Shown: positions 1-7,410 of the stretch, piece after piece | Numbering within the stretch: position 1 is the stretch's first letter | Layout of the letters: each line of letters opens with the position of its first letter | Source: an uncultured Lachnospiraceae bacterium | GTDB lineage: Bacteria > Bacillota > Clostridia > Lachnospirales > Lachnospiraceae | Length of the DNA stretch: 9,871 nt | Assembly: GCA_947589175.1 (NCBI GenBank) | Contig: CANPZR010000080.1 | Span: 1 to 9,871, forward strand | Direction: 5' to 3' | Notes under the pieces: generated by a model | The model's database searches: none | What the model saw: the letters and a program-made list of their open reading frames with translations, nothing else | Told to the model about the DNA's origin: nothing | Made by a program: the position numbers and the translations under genes

Positions 1-2736
1 CAGATGGAAGAGCTGATGAAGAGGTATCTGTTTGTCTTAGAGCAGATGGCTCATCAGGGAAATGAAAAGATAGAGGCGCTGAACATTATTCCGCCGGATG
101 AGGAAGTGTACATGACGGGGGATTTTGCCGGAGAAACGGCGGATTACCCAAAGAGGACGGCGGTCTCCCTGCTTGCGGAGGCGGCGCGGACCTGGGGGGC
201 GAAGCCCGCTCTGATCCGGGACGGGAAAACGGTATCGTATGAAGCCCTGCACCGTTCCTCCCTCTGCCTGGCGGAGAAACTGGGATTTTTGGGAGAGCGT
301 TATGTGGCGGTAATCGCGTCGCACTCGCTGGAGCGTTATGTGGCGCTCTGCGGAATTTTGTACGCGGGCGCGGCGTATGTGCCGATCGATCCGGAATACC
401 CGTGGGAGCGGATTCAGTATATGTTGGAGGACTGCCGCCCCGCCGCGCTGGTGACGGATTTTGAACCGGATCCGGAAAACGATGGCCGCAGGCCGCTCTG
501 GGACTGGCTGGAAAAACATCATGTGCCGGTAATCCGGGTCCTGTGCCTGGAGGAGACCGCGCGGGAAAAAGAAAATACGCTTCCGTGGTCGGAGGAGGAT
601 CTCTGGCAGCGGGCGGCGTATGTGATCTATACGTCCGGGACGACGGGACGCCCCAAGGGAGTGGTGATGGAGCACAGAGGGTTCAGCAACATGATCTATT
701 CCAACCAGGATTTTTACGGATTTTCTTCGGAGGACCGCGTGCTGCAGCTGGCAAATTATGTGTTTGACCAGTCGGTGATGGATATTTTTAATACCTTGAC
801 AGTGGGCGGAACGCTCTGCGTCATGACGCAGGAGGAGCGAGAGCAGGCGGGCGGAATAGAGGATTACTGCGTCCGCATGGGCGTCACGGTCATAATCGGC
901 ACGTCCGCTCTGATCGGCGCGCTGGATCCGGAAAAGATAGGACATCTGCGCCTGCTGGATGCGGGCGGGGACGTGGCCAGCGAGGAGATTTTTGACGCGT
1001 ATGTCTGCGCGGAGCAGATCAGCAATTCCTACGGACCGACCGAGACGGCGGTTAATGCCACGGCATACCGGTATCTGCCCCCGGAGAGCGGTCGGAAGGA
1101 CTATGTGCGCATCCCGATCGGACGCCCCCTGACCAATAAAAAGGTCTATATTCTTCAAAAGGATAAGCTGTGCGGAACCGGCATGACAGGCGAGATCTGC
1201 ATAGCGGGCGAGGGCCTGGCCAGAGAGTATCTGAATCAGGAAAAGTGGACGCGAAAATATTTTGTGGAAAATCCCTTCGGGGAGGGGCGGATGTATCGGA
1301 CCGGGGATCTGGGCCGCTATCTGCCGGATGGAAATATTGATTTTGCGGGCCGGATGGACCGTCAGGTAAAGATTCGGGGATACCGCATTGAGCTGGAGGA
1401 GATTGAGGAGTGCTTGCGTCGGCTTCCGGGCGTTCGGGAAGCGGCTGTCCTCTGCGTTCCGGGAAGGGGCGGCCACAGCTATCTGGCGGGATTTATGGTG
1501 TCGGATGAGCCGGGAGAAACGGATGAAATCCGTCTGGAGCTGTCGCAGATGCTCCCCGCCTGGATGGTGCCTCGCCATTTGCAGTTTGTGGAAAAAATGC
1601 CGTTAAATCAGAGCGGAAAACGGGACGACAAGCTCCTTTTAGAGCAGTTGGCGGATCGCCGCGAACAGCCGCAGGAGCCGCCCGCCACGTATTATGAGAA
1701 AATGGCTGCCGATCTTTTTGGTCGCATTTTTGAAAAGGAATTTGTCGGCAGAAAGGAATCCTTTACCGAACTGGGAGGCACGAGCCTGGACGCTATGAAG
1801 CTGGCCTCTATGCTGGCGCGCTACAAAATAGGAGTGCCGGAGCTGATTATGTGCCAGACGCCGGAAAAGCTGGGGGCTCTCCTCATGGCAAGAGAGAGGG
1901 GGACCGATTCGCGCAGCGGCGGATTTATGGTATTAAGGGAGGGAAGCGAAGAATTTCCTCCGGTGTACTGCCTGCCTCCCGCGGGGGGAAATGTGCTGTG
2001 CTATATGGAGCTGCTCCAGCAGTGGGATTATCCGGGAACGGTATATGGCATGTCGGATCCGAAATATGAGAAGTACGCGGAGCGGACGGTGAAACAGCTG
2101 GAGGAGGAACTGTATAAGCGGTTGCCAAATGATCCGTTGTGTGATAACCAATTACAAAATGAGCAGATGAAAAATAATCAGGCGCAGAATGGTCCGTTGC
2201 CGAAAGAGACAGAAAAAGAAGAAAACAGCTGGGATGAAACGCTTTCCCTGTATGAGCAGGAATTACAGAAAGTGTGGAAGCCCGGCGGCATCCTGGCGGG
2301 CTATTCGCTGGGCGGCAGCATTGCGTTCCGGCTGGCTTCCCGGCTGGAGGAGTCCGGTCAGGGAGCCGGAGGAATCTGGATGTTAGAGGCGGCGCCTTTG
2401 TCGGAGGGAGAATCCGGCGGAGAAGATGAAGTGGAGGAAACGCTGCAGCAGATGTTTCCGTCCCAGTGGACCGAGGAGGAATTTCAGCGTATGCGCCTGG
2501 GAGCCCAGCTGGTCATATGGCAGAATGTCATGAATCCGCTGACGGTGCAGGGACAGGTTCTGTGTCCGATCTGCGATATAGGGCTAGCGGACGGCCACGG
2601 AAGGCCCTGGCAGGGGTACACGCAGGCGGAATACGCGGTCTTTGATATTGACGGTTCCGAGGACGACCACCTGGTATTTTTGTCAAAATACAAAAATGAA
2701 ATCAGTGAGATCCTGCGCGCGTCTAAATGGTCGTGA
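1..2736 (+). CDS. Non-ribosomal peptide synthetase, terminal module (C-terminal tail of condensation domain, A, PCP, TE), 5' partial
   Basis: This is the last module of a non-ribosomal peptide synthetase: it activates one amino acid as the adenylate, loads it on the carrier protein and releases the finished peptide. The frame is open to base 1, and the first 30 or so residues (QMEELMKRYLFVLEQMA, then LNIIPPDEE) look like the end of a condensation domain and its linker, so the ATG at 4 is probably internal. Counting from that ATG, the A domain spans about 50-545: YTSGTTGRPKG at 209-219, NSYGPTE at 341-347, YRTGD at 431-435, and the A10 lysine K539 in NQSGK. The carrier protein has GGTSL with phosphopantetheine serine S594. 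The thioesterase (about 650-905) has GYSLGG with nucleophile S768 and a likely catalytic H889 in DDHL; the usual acid position holds E795 rather than Asp. An ungapped comparison with GrsA gives the specificity residues D, Q, M, I, D, G, S, V, N, K, which I cannot assign to a substrate. The family is certain; the product is unknown. Confidence 0.95.
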   Translation, partial: QMEELMKRYLFVLEQMAHQGNEKIEALNIIPPDEEVYMTGDFAGETADYPKRTAVSLLAEAARTWGAKPALIRDGKTVSYEALHRSSLCLAEKLGFLGERYVAVIASHSLERYVALCGILYAGAAYVPIDPEYPWERIQYMLEDCRPAALVTDFEPDPENDGRRPLWDWLEKHHVPVIRVLCLEETAREKENTLPWSEEDLWQRAAYVIYTSGTTGRPKGVVMEHRGFSNMIYSNQDFYGFSSEDRVLQLANYVFDQSVMDIFNTLTVGGTLCVMTQEEREQAGGIEDYCVRMGVTVIIGTSALIGALDPEKIGHLRLLDAGGDVASEEIFDAYVCAEQISNSYGPTETAVNATAYRYLPPESGRKDYVRIPIGRPLTNKKVYILQKDKLCGTGMTGEICIAGEGLAREYLNQEKWTRKYFVENPFGEGRMYRTGDLGRYLPDGNIDFAGRMDRQVKIRGYRIELEEIEECLRRLPGVREAAVLCVPGRGGHSYLAGFMVSDEPGETDEIRLELSQMLPAWMVPRHLQFVEKMPLNQSGKRDDKLLLEQLADRREQPQEPPATYYEKMAADLFGRIFEKEFVGRKESFTELGGTSLDAMKLASMLARYKIGVPELIMCQTPEKLGALLMARERGTDSRSGGFMVLREGSEEFPPVYCLPPAGGNVLCYMELLQQWDYPGTVYGMSDPKYEKYAERTVKQLEEELYKRLPNDPLCDNQLQNEQMKNNQAQNGPLPKETEKEENSWDETLSLYEQELQKVWKPGGILAGYSLGGSIAFRLASRLEESGQGAGGIWMLEAAPLSEGESGGEDEVEETLQQMFPSQWTEEEFQRMRLGAQLVIWQNVMNPLTVQGQVLCPICDIGLADGHGRPWQGYTQAEYAVFDIDGSEDDHLVFLSKYKNEISEILRASKWS

Positions 2737-2861
2737 TAAAATTTTGTGAAAAGAAAGGCCATGCTTGCATGAAAAGCATAATTTTGAAAACATCGTGATA
2801 TCATGCAAAAATAAATATTTCACACAAGTTTAAAGAGCAGGAGAAGGGAGATACAAATTGT

Positions 2862-4691
2862 ATGACACCGAGCAGAAAAAAATGTAAAATGGCGGCAATC
2901 TCAATTTTCGTGGCGGCCTGCCTGATTATTCCGAAAAGCGGCTCTGTTTCCGCGGCGGAGGATTTTTCCTGGCATCTGGAGCAGATCGACGCCCCGTCGG
3001 AAACGGCTTTTGATCCCGGCAATCCGGCCGTGGTCGCCGTGATTGATACGGGCGTGCGGACAGATCACCCCGCCCTCGCGGACAGCCTGTGGGTGAACGA
3101 GGCGGAGAAAGCGGGAAAAGAGGGAGAAGACGACGACGGAAATGGTTACATAGACGACGTCTATGGGTATAATGTGCGGTCCGATTCGGGAGACGTGGAG
3201 GACACGGATGGGCACGGCACCCATGTGTCCGGCCTCATTGCCATGAAACAGACGGGAAAGTCCGGCGTCCGGGGAGTGGATCCGAATGCCCGGCTCATGG
3301 TGGTCAAGGCGGGAAATTCCGCAAATGGGTTCAGCAGTAAAAATGTCGTTGAGGGAATCCAGTATGCTGTGAAAAATGGCGCCGACGTTATTAATCTTTC
3401 TCTCGGCACCGGATTTTGCACGGACGAGCTGCGCGAGGCAATCAGCGAGGCGTCCAAACAGGCGGTCGTCGTGGCGGCCGCGGGCAATGACCACTCGCCT
3501 ACTTCCGAATCGCCGGGGGACGGCGGCGAGAATATGTTCCCTGCCGGTCTGCCGGATGTTATAGGAGTTATGTCGTCTGACCGCGATAACCAGTTAGCGT
3601 GGTTTTCAAATTGGGACAGCCAGCCGGGCACAGCGGTAGATTATGAGATTGCCGCTCCCGGAGAGGATATATATTCTGCGGCGCTGAATGGCCAGTACCG
3701 GACGGAATCCGGCACTTCCATGTCTACGGCCATCGTGTCCGGCGCATGCTGTCTGCTGATCGATGAATGGCGCAGTATTCAAAAGGGCAGCGACGGTTCC
3801 CTGCCCGGACCGGCGATTATCCGGGAGTGCGTCCTATCGGGAACCGGGGAGCCGGTGGTTCATACAGGTGAAAGCGGCGGTGGGCAGGAGTTTCCAAGCT
3901 TAAATGTATCCTCGGCCCTGAGCTATCTTCACAGCCACTACGAATCGCTTCCCTCGGCGACGCCGACAGCGAGTCCGACGCCGACGGCGAGCCCCGGCAC
4001 ATCGGCAGGAACTCCGGGCACGTCAACAGGAACTCCGGATACATCGACGGAGAACCCGGGCACGTCAACAGGAACTCCGGATACATCGACGGAGAACCCG
4101 GGCACGTCAACAGGAACTCCGGGCACATCAACAGGAAGTCCGGATGCATCGACGGAGAACCCTGGCACATCAACCGGGAACCCGGGCACATCGACGGAGA
4201 ACCCAGATACATCAACGGGGAATCCGGGCACATCGACCGGGAGTCCCGATACATCGACGGAGAATCCTGGCACATCAACCGAGAATCCGGCCACACCGAC
4301 AGCGGCTCCGGTGACGCCAACGGACAATCCGGACGCTGCGGGCGACGAAGACGGAAGCACGTATCAGAAGCCGTCTTCCTCCGAGACGACGGACGGTTCA
4401 GACGCCTCTGGCAGCACAAAAAAGAAAATCCAGAAAAAGAAGGCATCGATCCGCAAAGTGAGCCTGTCAAAGAAAAAGACAAAACTGAGCTTTTCAATCG
4501 GCGGCGTATCCCCGAACGGCTGGTATCTTTACCGCTCCGCCAAAAAAAAGGGAACGTATAAATGCATCAAAAAATTGAAGAAAAACAGCGCCGTCATTAA
4601 AAAGGGAAAAAAATATTATTATGTGCGGGCGTATAAAAAAATACAGGGGAAAAAGTATTTTAGTAAAAAAAGCAAAATTGTCCGTGGATGA
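2862..4691 (+). CDS. Secreted subtilisin-like serine protease (S8) with Thr/Ser/Pro repeat linker and basic Fn3-like C-terminus
   Basis: A 609-residue exported serine endopeptidase. The start is the ATG at 2862, 11 bases after the purine-rich AGGAGAAGGGAG (2839-2850). Residues 1-32 form a signal peptide: basic n-region, hydrophobic core from about 11-23, and a VSA/AED cleavage site. A VAAC lipobox-like motif ending at C20 means a lipoprotein cannot be excluded. The catalytic triad is clear: D62 (VAVIDTGVR), H118 (DGHGTHVSG) and S286 (GTSMSTA), with the oxyanion N209 in AAAGND. An acidic DDDGNGYIDDVYGYN loop (91-104) is typical of one subset of S8 enzymes and may bind calcium. Only about 30 residues separate the cleavage site from D62, so there is no room for a usual I9 inhibitor prodomain. 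Residues 379-490 are 16 heptapeptide repeats, a likely extended wall-spanning linker. Residues 520-609 are very lysine-rich and end in a fibronectin-III-like WYLYRSAKKKGTYK ... KKYYYVRAYKK pattern. No LPXTG motif is seen. The gene follows the synthetase gene by 125 bp on the same strand; its substrate is unknown. Confidence 0.93.
   Translation: MTPSRKKCKMAAISIFVAACLIIPKSGSVSAAEDFSWHLEQIDAPSETAFDPGNPAVVAVIDTGVRTDHPALADSLWVNEAEKAGKEGEDDDGNGYIDDVYGYNVRSDSGDVEDTDGHGTHVSGLIAMKQTGKSGVRGVDPNARLMVVKAGNSANGFSSKNVVEGIQYAVKNGADVINLSLGTGFCTDELREAISEASKQAVVVAAAGNDHSPTSESPGDGGENMFPAGLPDVIGVMSSDRDNQLAWFSNWDSQPGTAVDYEIAAPGEDIYSAALNGQYRTESGTSMSTAIVSGACCLLIDEWRSIQKGSDGSLPGPAIIRECVLSGTGEPVVHTGESGGGQEFPSLNVSSALSYLHSHYESLPSATPTASPTPTASPGTSAGTPGTSTGTPDTSTENPGTSTGTPDTSTENPGTSTGTPGTSTGSPDASTENPGTSTGNPGTSTENPDTSTGNPGTSTGSPDTSTENPGTSTENPATPTAAPVTPTDNPDAAGDEDGSTYQKPSSSETTDGSDASGSTKKKIQKKKASIRKVSLSKKKTKLSFSIGGVSPNGWYLYRSAKKKGTYKCIKKLKKNSAVIKKGKKYYYVRAYKKIQGKKYFSKKSKIVRG
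3996..4331 (+). repeat. Sixteen 21-bp tandem repeats coding for heptapeptides (TSTxxP type)
   Basis: In-frame 21-bp repeats inside the protease gene encode sixteen heptads. Most read GTSTGTP, GTSTGSP, GTSTGNP, GTSTENP or DTSTENP; the first is GTSAGTP and the last two are ATPTAAP and VTPTDNP. Bases 4017-4058 and 4059-4100 are two adjacent, near-identical 42-bp blocks (GTSTGTP plus DTSTENP), which points to recent slippage or unequal exchange. The Thr/Ser/Pro composition suggests an extended, possibly glycosylated linker. The reverse strand is also open here but is only a mirror of the repeat. Confidence 0.95.
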
Positions 4692-4694
4692 ATT

Positions 4695-5876
4695 TCACGC
4701 GCCTCGGATAATGATTTTTCTCGCGATGCTAATCCCCATTTTATAAGGAAGCGGTCTGAGATTTCGGTCCGCTTCCCTTAATTTTTCACGGATACTGATA
4801 TGCTGCGGGCAGTGTTTTTCGCATTTGCCGCAGCCAATGCACTGCGAAGCAAAGCCGGGCTCCTTGCGCATTCCCATGTTCTGGGCAAATTCTACGCGGG
4901 CCGGAGATTTTTTCTCCATATACATCAGATTATAGTAGTAGAAATTGCCCGGGATGTCCACGCCGTGGGGACAGGGCATGCAGTATCGGCAGCCGGTGCA
5001 GCCCACTCTTTCCCGCTCCCGTATAATCTGCTTGATCTTTTCGACGACATGGAAGTCCTCATCCGTAAAATCTCCGGGATCCGCCTCTGATGCAATGCGG
5101 ATATTTTCCCGCACCATCTCCTCTGAGTTCATCCCGGAAAGCACGCAGCTGACTTCCGGCTGGTTCCAGAGCCAGCGGAGCCCCAGCTCGGCCGGTGTAT
5201 AATTTTTACTGTCAGAGGCCAGCGCCTGCCTGGCTTTCTCCGGCAGATCGACCAGCTTGCCGCCCCGCAGCGGCTCCATAATAATGACCGGAATCCCTTT
5301 TTCGGCAGCCGCCTGCAGCCCTCTCTTTCCGGCCTGTGTGTGCTCGTCCAGATAATTGTACTGGATCTGGCAGAAATCCCAGTCGTAGGCGTCCAGGATT
5401 TTCAGAAACATATCCGTATCCCCGTGGTAGGAAAAACCGATATTGCGGACGCTCCCCTCCGCTTTTTTTTGCCGGATAAACTCCTCAATTCCCAGACCCC
5501 TCAAACGCTCCCACTCTGCGTAATCCGTAAACATGTGCATCAGATAATAGTCGATGTGGTCTGTCCTGAGCCTTGCAAGTTCCGCGTTAAATGTCTTTTC
5601 CACCGCCGCCATGGAGCGCATAATATACTGCGGAAGTTTCGTGGCAATATATACCTTGTCACGGCACTGATTCTCATCCAGAATGCGCCCAAGGCACTCC
5701 TCGCTTCCCGGGTAAATGTAGGCGGTATCAAAATAATTCACGCCCTCTTCGATGGCAAGCAGCACCTCCCGCTCCGCCTTTTCATAGTCGATCGCGCTTC
5801 CTTTTCTGGTAAATCTCATGCAGCCATAGCCTAGCTGTGAAATTTTGTTTCCATATCGATCCGTTCTGTATTTCAT
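4695..5876 (-). CDS. Aldo/keto reductase with C-terminal two-cluster [4Fe-4S] ferredoxin-like domain
   Basis: A 393-residue cytoplasmic oxidoreductase of the clostridial type that joins an aldo/keto reductase barrel to a ferredoxin-like domain. The barrel (about 1-285) carries the family tetrad D50 and Y55 (NYFDTAYIY), K80 (ATKLP) and H114 (LMHMF). The C-terminal part has two cysteine clusters: C293, C296, C299, C302 followed by P, and C346, C349, C352, C356 followed by P, which should bind two [4Fe-4S] clusters. The electron partner and substrate cannot be read from the sequence. The ATG at 5876 is preceded by AGAGGTGA (5884-5891), a good ribosome binding site. The gene stands alone under its own promoter and converges on the protease gene with only 3 bp between stop codons. 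The family is secure; a physiological role is not. Confidence 0.95.
   Translation of the reverse strand: MKYRTDRYGNKISQLGYGCMRFTRKGSAIDYEKAEREVLLAIEEGVNYFDTAYIYPGSEECLGRILDENQCRDKVYIATKLPQYIMRSMAAVEKTFNAELARLRTDHIDYYLMHMFTDYAEWERLRGLGIEEFIRQKKAEGSVRNIGFSYHGDTDMFLKILDAYDWDFCQIQYNYLDEHTQAGKRGLQAAAEKGIPVIIMEPLRGGKLVDLPEKARQALASDSKNYTPAELGLRWLWNQPEVSCVLSGMNSEEMVRENIRIASEADPGDFTDEDFHVVEKIKQIIRERERVGCTGCRYCMPCPHGVDIPGNFYYYNLMYMEKKSPARVEFAQNMGMRKEPGFASQCIGCGKCEKHCPQHISIREKLREADRNLRPLPYKMGISIARKIIIRGA
4747..4785 (+). terminator. Possible intrinsic terminator for the protease gene, lying inside the convergent reductase gene
   Basis: A perfect 8-bp inverted repeat, GGAAGCGG (4747-4754) and CCGCTTCC (4769-4776), has a 14-base loop and is followed by CTTAATTTTT. 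In + orientation this would end transcription from the protease gene about 60 bases after its stop codon. It lies in the last codons of the reductase gene on the opposite strand. The T-tract is interrupted and the loop is large, so it is a weak call. Confidence 0.3.
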
Positions 5877-5916
5877 AATCTGTCACCTCTTTTTTCTTTT
5901 TCATCCTGATAAAGCT

Positions 5917-5945
5917 ATAGTACCATTTTTCGTTTATTCCATCAA
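5917..5945 (-). promoter_or_regulatory. Sigma-A-like promoter of the aldo/keto reductase gene
   Basis: Read on the minus strand, TTGATG (5940-5945), a 17-bp spacer and TACTAT (5917-5922) form a fair promoter about 40 bases before the start codon. An overlapping TTGACT just upstream has a poor spacing. The repeat array starts 18 bp upstream of the -35, so it could affect this promoter too. Confidence 0.55.
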
Positions 5946-5962
5946 GTCAAAAAGCAATTATG

Positions 5963-6077
5963 CCAAAGTGCCGAAAAATTTTCGTCCAAAGTGCCGAAAA
6001 ATAATCAGCCAAAGTACCGAAAAATTTACGTCCAAAATGCCGAAAAATTTTCGTCCAAAGTACCGAAAAGTGATTGC
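5963..6077. repeat. Five 23-bp direct tandem repeats with an internal palindrome, between divergent promoters
   Basis: Five head-to-tail units of exactly 23 bp occupy 5963-5985, 5986-6008, 6009-6031, 6032-6054 and 6055-6077. Each begins with CCAAAGTGCCGAAAA or a close variant (GTACC in units 3 and 5, AATGCC in unit 4). Units 1 and 4 then give CGAAAAATTTTCG, a 13-base palindrome; unit 3 differs from it by one base (TTTACG), and units 2 and 5 have diverged tails. There are no variable spacers, so this is not CRISPR. The array ends exactly at the -35 of the following ATPase gene, which suits an operator array or a binding platform. An 80-codon frame crosses it but is an artefact of the repeat. 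Confidence 0.93.
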
Positions 6078-6102
6078 ATGGAATTAAAAAAAAGGGTATA
6101 CT
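6074..6102 (+). promoter_or_regulatory. Promoter of the first DUF4143 ATPase gene, abutting the repeat array
   Basis: TTGCAT (6074-6079), a 17-bp spacer and TATACT (6097-6102) form a plausible sigma-A promoter 33 bases before the start codon. The -10 is strong (5 of 6) and the -35 is weak (3 of 6). The -35 overlaps the degenerate end of repeat unit 5, so a protein bound to the repeats would sit directly against RNA polymerase. Confidence 0.6.
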
Positions 6103-6135
6103 ATAGGAAAACAGACATCTAAAAGGAGCATGTCA

Positions 6136-7410
6136 ATGAAGAAATATAAAGGAAGAATCGCGGATGAAATTTTGAAAAGACGCCTGGCAGGCAAGGGAGC
6201 GGTATTGGTAGAGGGACCGAAGTGGTGCGGCAAGACTACGACGGCAGAGCAGGTTGCCGGAAGCATTCTCTATATGGCCGACCCGGAATTTGAGCAGCAG
6301 AACTTAGATCTGGCGGATATCAATCCCAAGGCTCTTTTGAAGGGCTGCGTCCCGCGCCTGATTGACGAGTGGCAGATTGCCCCCAAATTATGGGATGCCG
6401 TTCGCTTTGAAGTCGATCACCGAGATGAATTTGGCCAGTTTATTTTGACCGGCTCGGCCGTTCCGGCTTCCTATGAGCATATACACCACACCGGTACCGG
6501 CCGCTTCTCCTGGGTTCTGATGCGCCCCATGAGCCTGTATGAATCACAGGAATCAAGCGGGGAAGTCAGCCTCCGGGAGCTGTTTGACACGCCGGAACAG
6601 ATCTATGGGGAAAATTCTCTGGATTTTTCCAGCCTGGCCTTTCTTGTATGCCGGGGCGGATGGCCGAGGGCTACCGATCTGAAGGGCGAGATCGCATTGG
6701 AACAGGCATTTGACTATTATGACGCCGTCGTAAAATCCGATATATCCCGCGCGGATGGCGTCTCTCGCAATCCCGAGCGCGTAAAGCGCCTGATGCGGTC
6801 GTACGCGCGCAATCAGGGGACGCAGGCGACGAACCGGCTTCTGTGCGCGGATCTTGAAGCAAATGAAGCGGACACCTTTGACGCCGACACGGTATATTCC
6901 TATATCCTTGCCCTCAAAAAAATTTTTGTCATTGAGGAAATGGAGGCGTGGAATCCGAATCTCCGTTCAAAAACCGCTATCCGAACTTCCCATACGCGGT
7001 ATTTTGTGGATCCGTCCATCGCCGCGGCCGCCTTGGGATTAGGACCTCAGGATCTGGAAAATGATCTGGAGACATTCGGGCTTCTCTTTGAGACGATGTG
7101 CGTGCGGGATCTGCGGGTCTACGCCGATGCGCTTAACGGCAGCGTATACCATTTTCGGGACAAGACCGACCTCGAGTGCGACGCGGTAATACACCTGCGC
7201 AACGGGTCTTACGGACTGACGGAGATAAAACTGGGCGGAGACCGCCTGATTGAAGAAGGCGCAAAAAATCTCAAAAAATTAAGCGACAAAATCGACACGA
7301 ATAAAATGAAAGAACCTGCTTTTTTAATGGTGCTGACAGGAACAGGGAAATACGCGTACCGGAGGCAGGACGGAATCTATGTAGTACCGGTGGGATGTCT
7401 GAAAAACTGA
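6136..7410 (+). CDS. AAA_14/DUF4143 family ATPase with C-terminal PD-(D/E)XK-like domain
   Basis: A 424-residue P-loop ATPase of the AAA_14 plus DUF4143 architecture, a widespread family whose function is mostly unknown. I chose the ATG at 6136 because AAGGAG (6123-6128) is 7 bases from it; the ATG at 6130 lies too close and would add only MS. Numbering from 6136: Walker A GPKWCGKTT (27-35), Walker B RLIDEWQ with D77 and E78, sensor-1-like FILTGS (102-107), and an arginine at 123 in TGTGRFSW. A helical, winged-helix-like part lies near 230-275. The end, DLECDAVI followed by YGLTEIKLG (E347, D349, E363, K365), has the spacing of a PD-(D/E)XK nuclease fold, which suggests DNA contact or cleavage but does not prove it. 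The gene stands under its own promoter beside the repeat array and converges on a second family member 29 bp away. Confidence 0.9.
   Translation: MKKYKGRIADEILKRRLAGKGAVLVEGPKWCGKTTTAEQVAGSILYMADPEFEQQNLDLADINPKALLKGCVPRLIDEWQIAPKLWDAVRFEVDHRDEFGQFILTGSAVPASYEHIHHTGTGRFSWVLMRPMSLYESQESSGEVSLRELFDTPEQIYGENSLDFSSLAFLVCRGGWPRATDLKGEIALEQAFDYYDAVVKSDISRADGVSRNPERVKRLMRSYARNQGTQATNRLLCADLEANEADTFDADTVYSYILALKKIFVIEEMEAWNPNLRSKTAIRTSHTRYFVDPSIAAAALGLGPQDLENDLETFGLLFETMCVRDLRVYADALNGSVYHFRDKTDLECDAVIHLRNGSYGLTEIKLGGDRLIEEGAKNLKKLSDKIDTNKMKEPAFLMVLTGTGKYAYRRQDGIYVVPVGCLKN

Noticed and set aside
37..1578. 513-codon open frame on the minus strand inside the synthetase gene
   Set aside because: It is antisense to an unmistakable adenylation domain, shows no recognisable domain, and is arginine/histidine/isoleucine-rich as expected from the complement of a GC-rich gene.
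2761..2807. Terminator or regulatory hairpin between the synthetase and protease genes (ATGCTT/AAGCAT and TGCATGA/TCATGCA)
   Set aside because: Stems are short, loops long, and no proper T-tract follows; no convincing promoter was found in this 125-bp gap either (TTGAAA at 2784 has no good -10).
3938..4360. 140-codon minus-strand frame made of VDVPGF-like repeats
   Set aside because: It is the reverse reading of the heptapeptide repeats of the protease; a 21-bp repeat keeps other frames open automatically.
3817..4497. 226-codon minus-strand frame across the same repeats
   Set aside because: Also a mirror of the repeat region, with a Ser/Pro/Met/Cys-rich sequence unlike a real protein.
1..4691. 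Biosynthetic cluster in which the S8 protease matures the synthetase product
   Set aside because: Only codirectionality supports it; no tailoring, transport or phosphopantetheinyl transferase gene is visible in the window.
5963..6077. CRISPR array
   Set aside because: The units are directly adjacent with no unique spacers, and no cas genes are present.
5845..6087. 80-codon + strand frame (MFPYRSVLYF...) across the 23-bp repeats
   Set aside because: It overlaps the start of the reductase gene, has no good ribosome binding site, and its second half is only translated repeat units.
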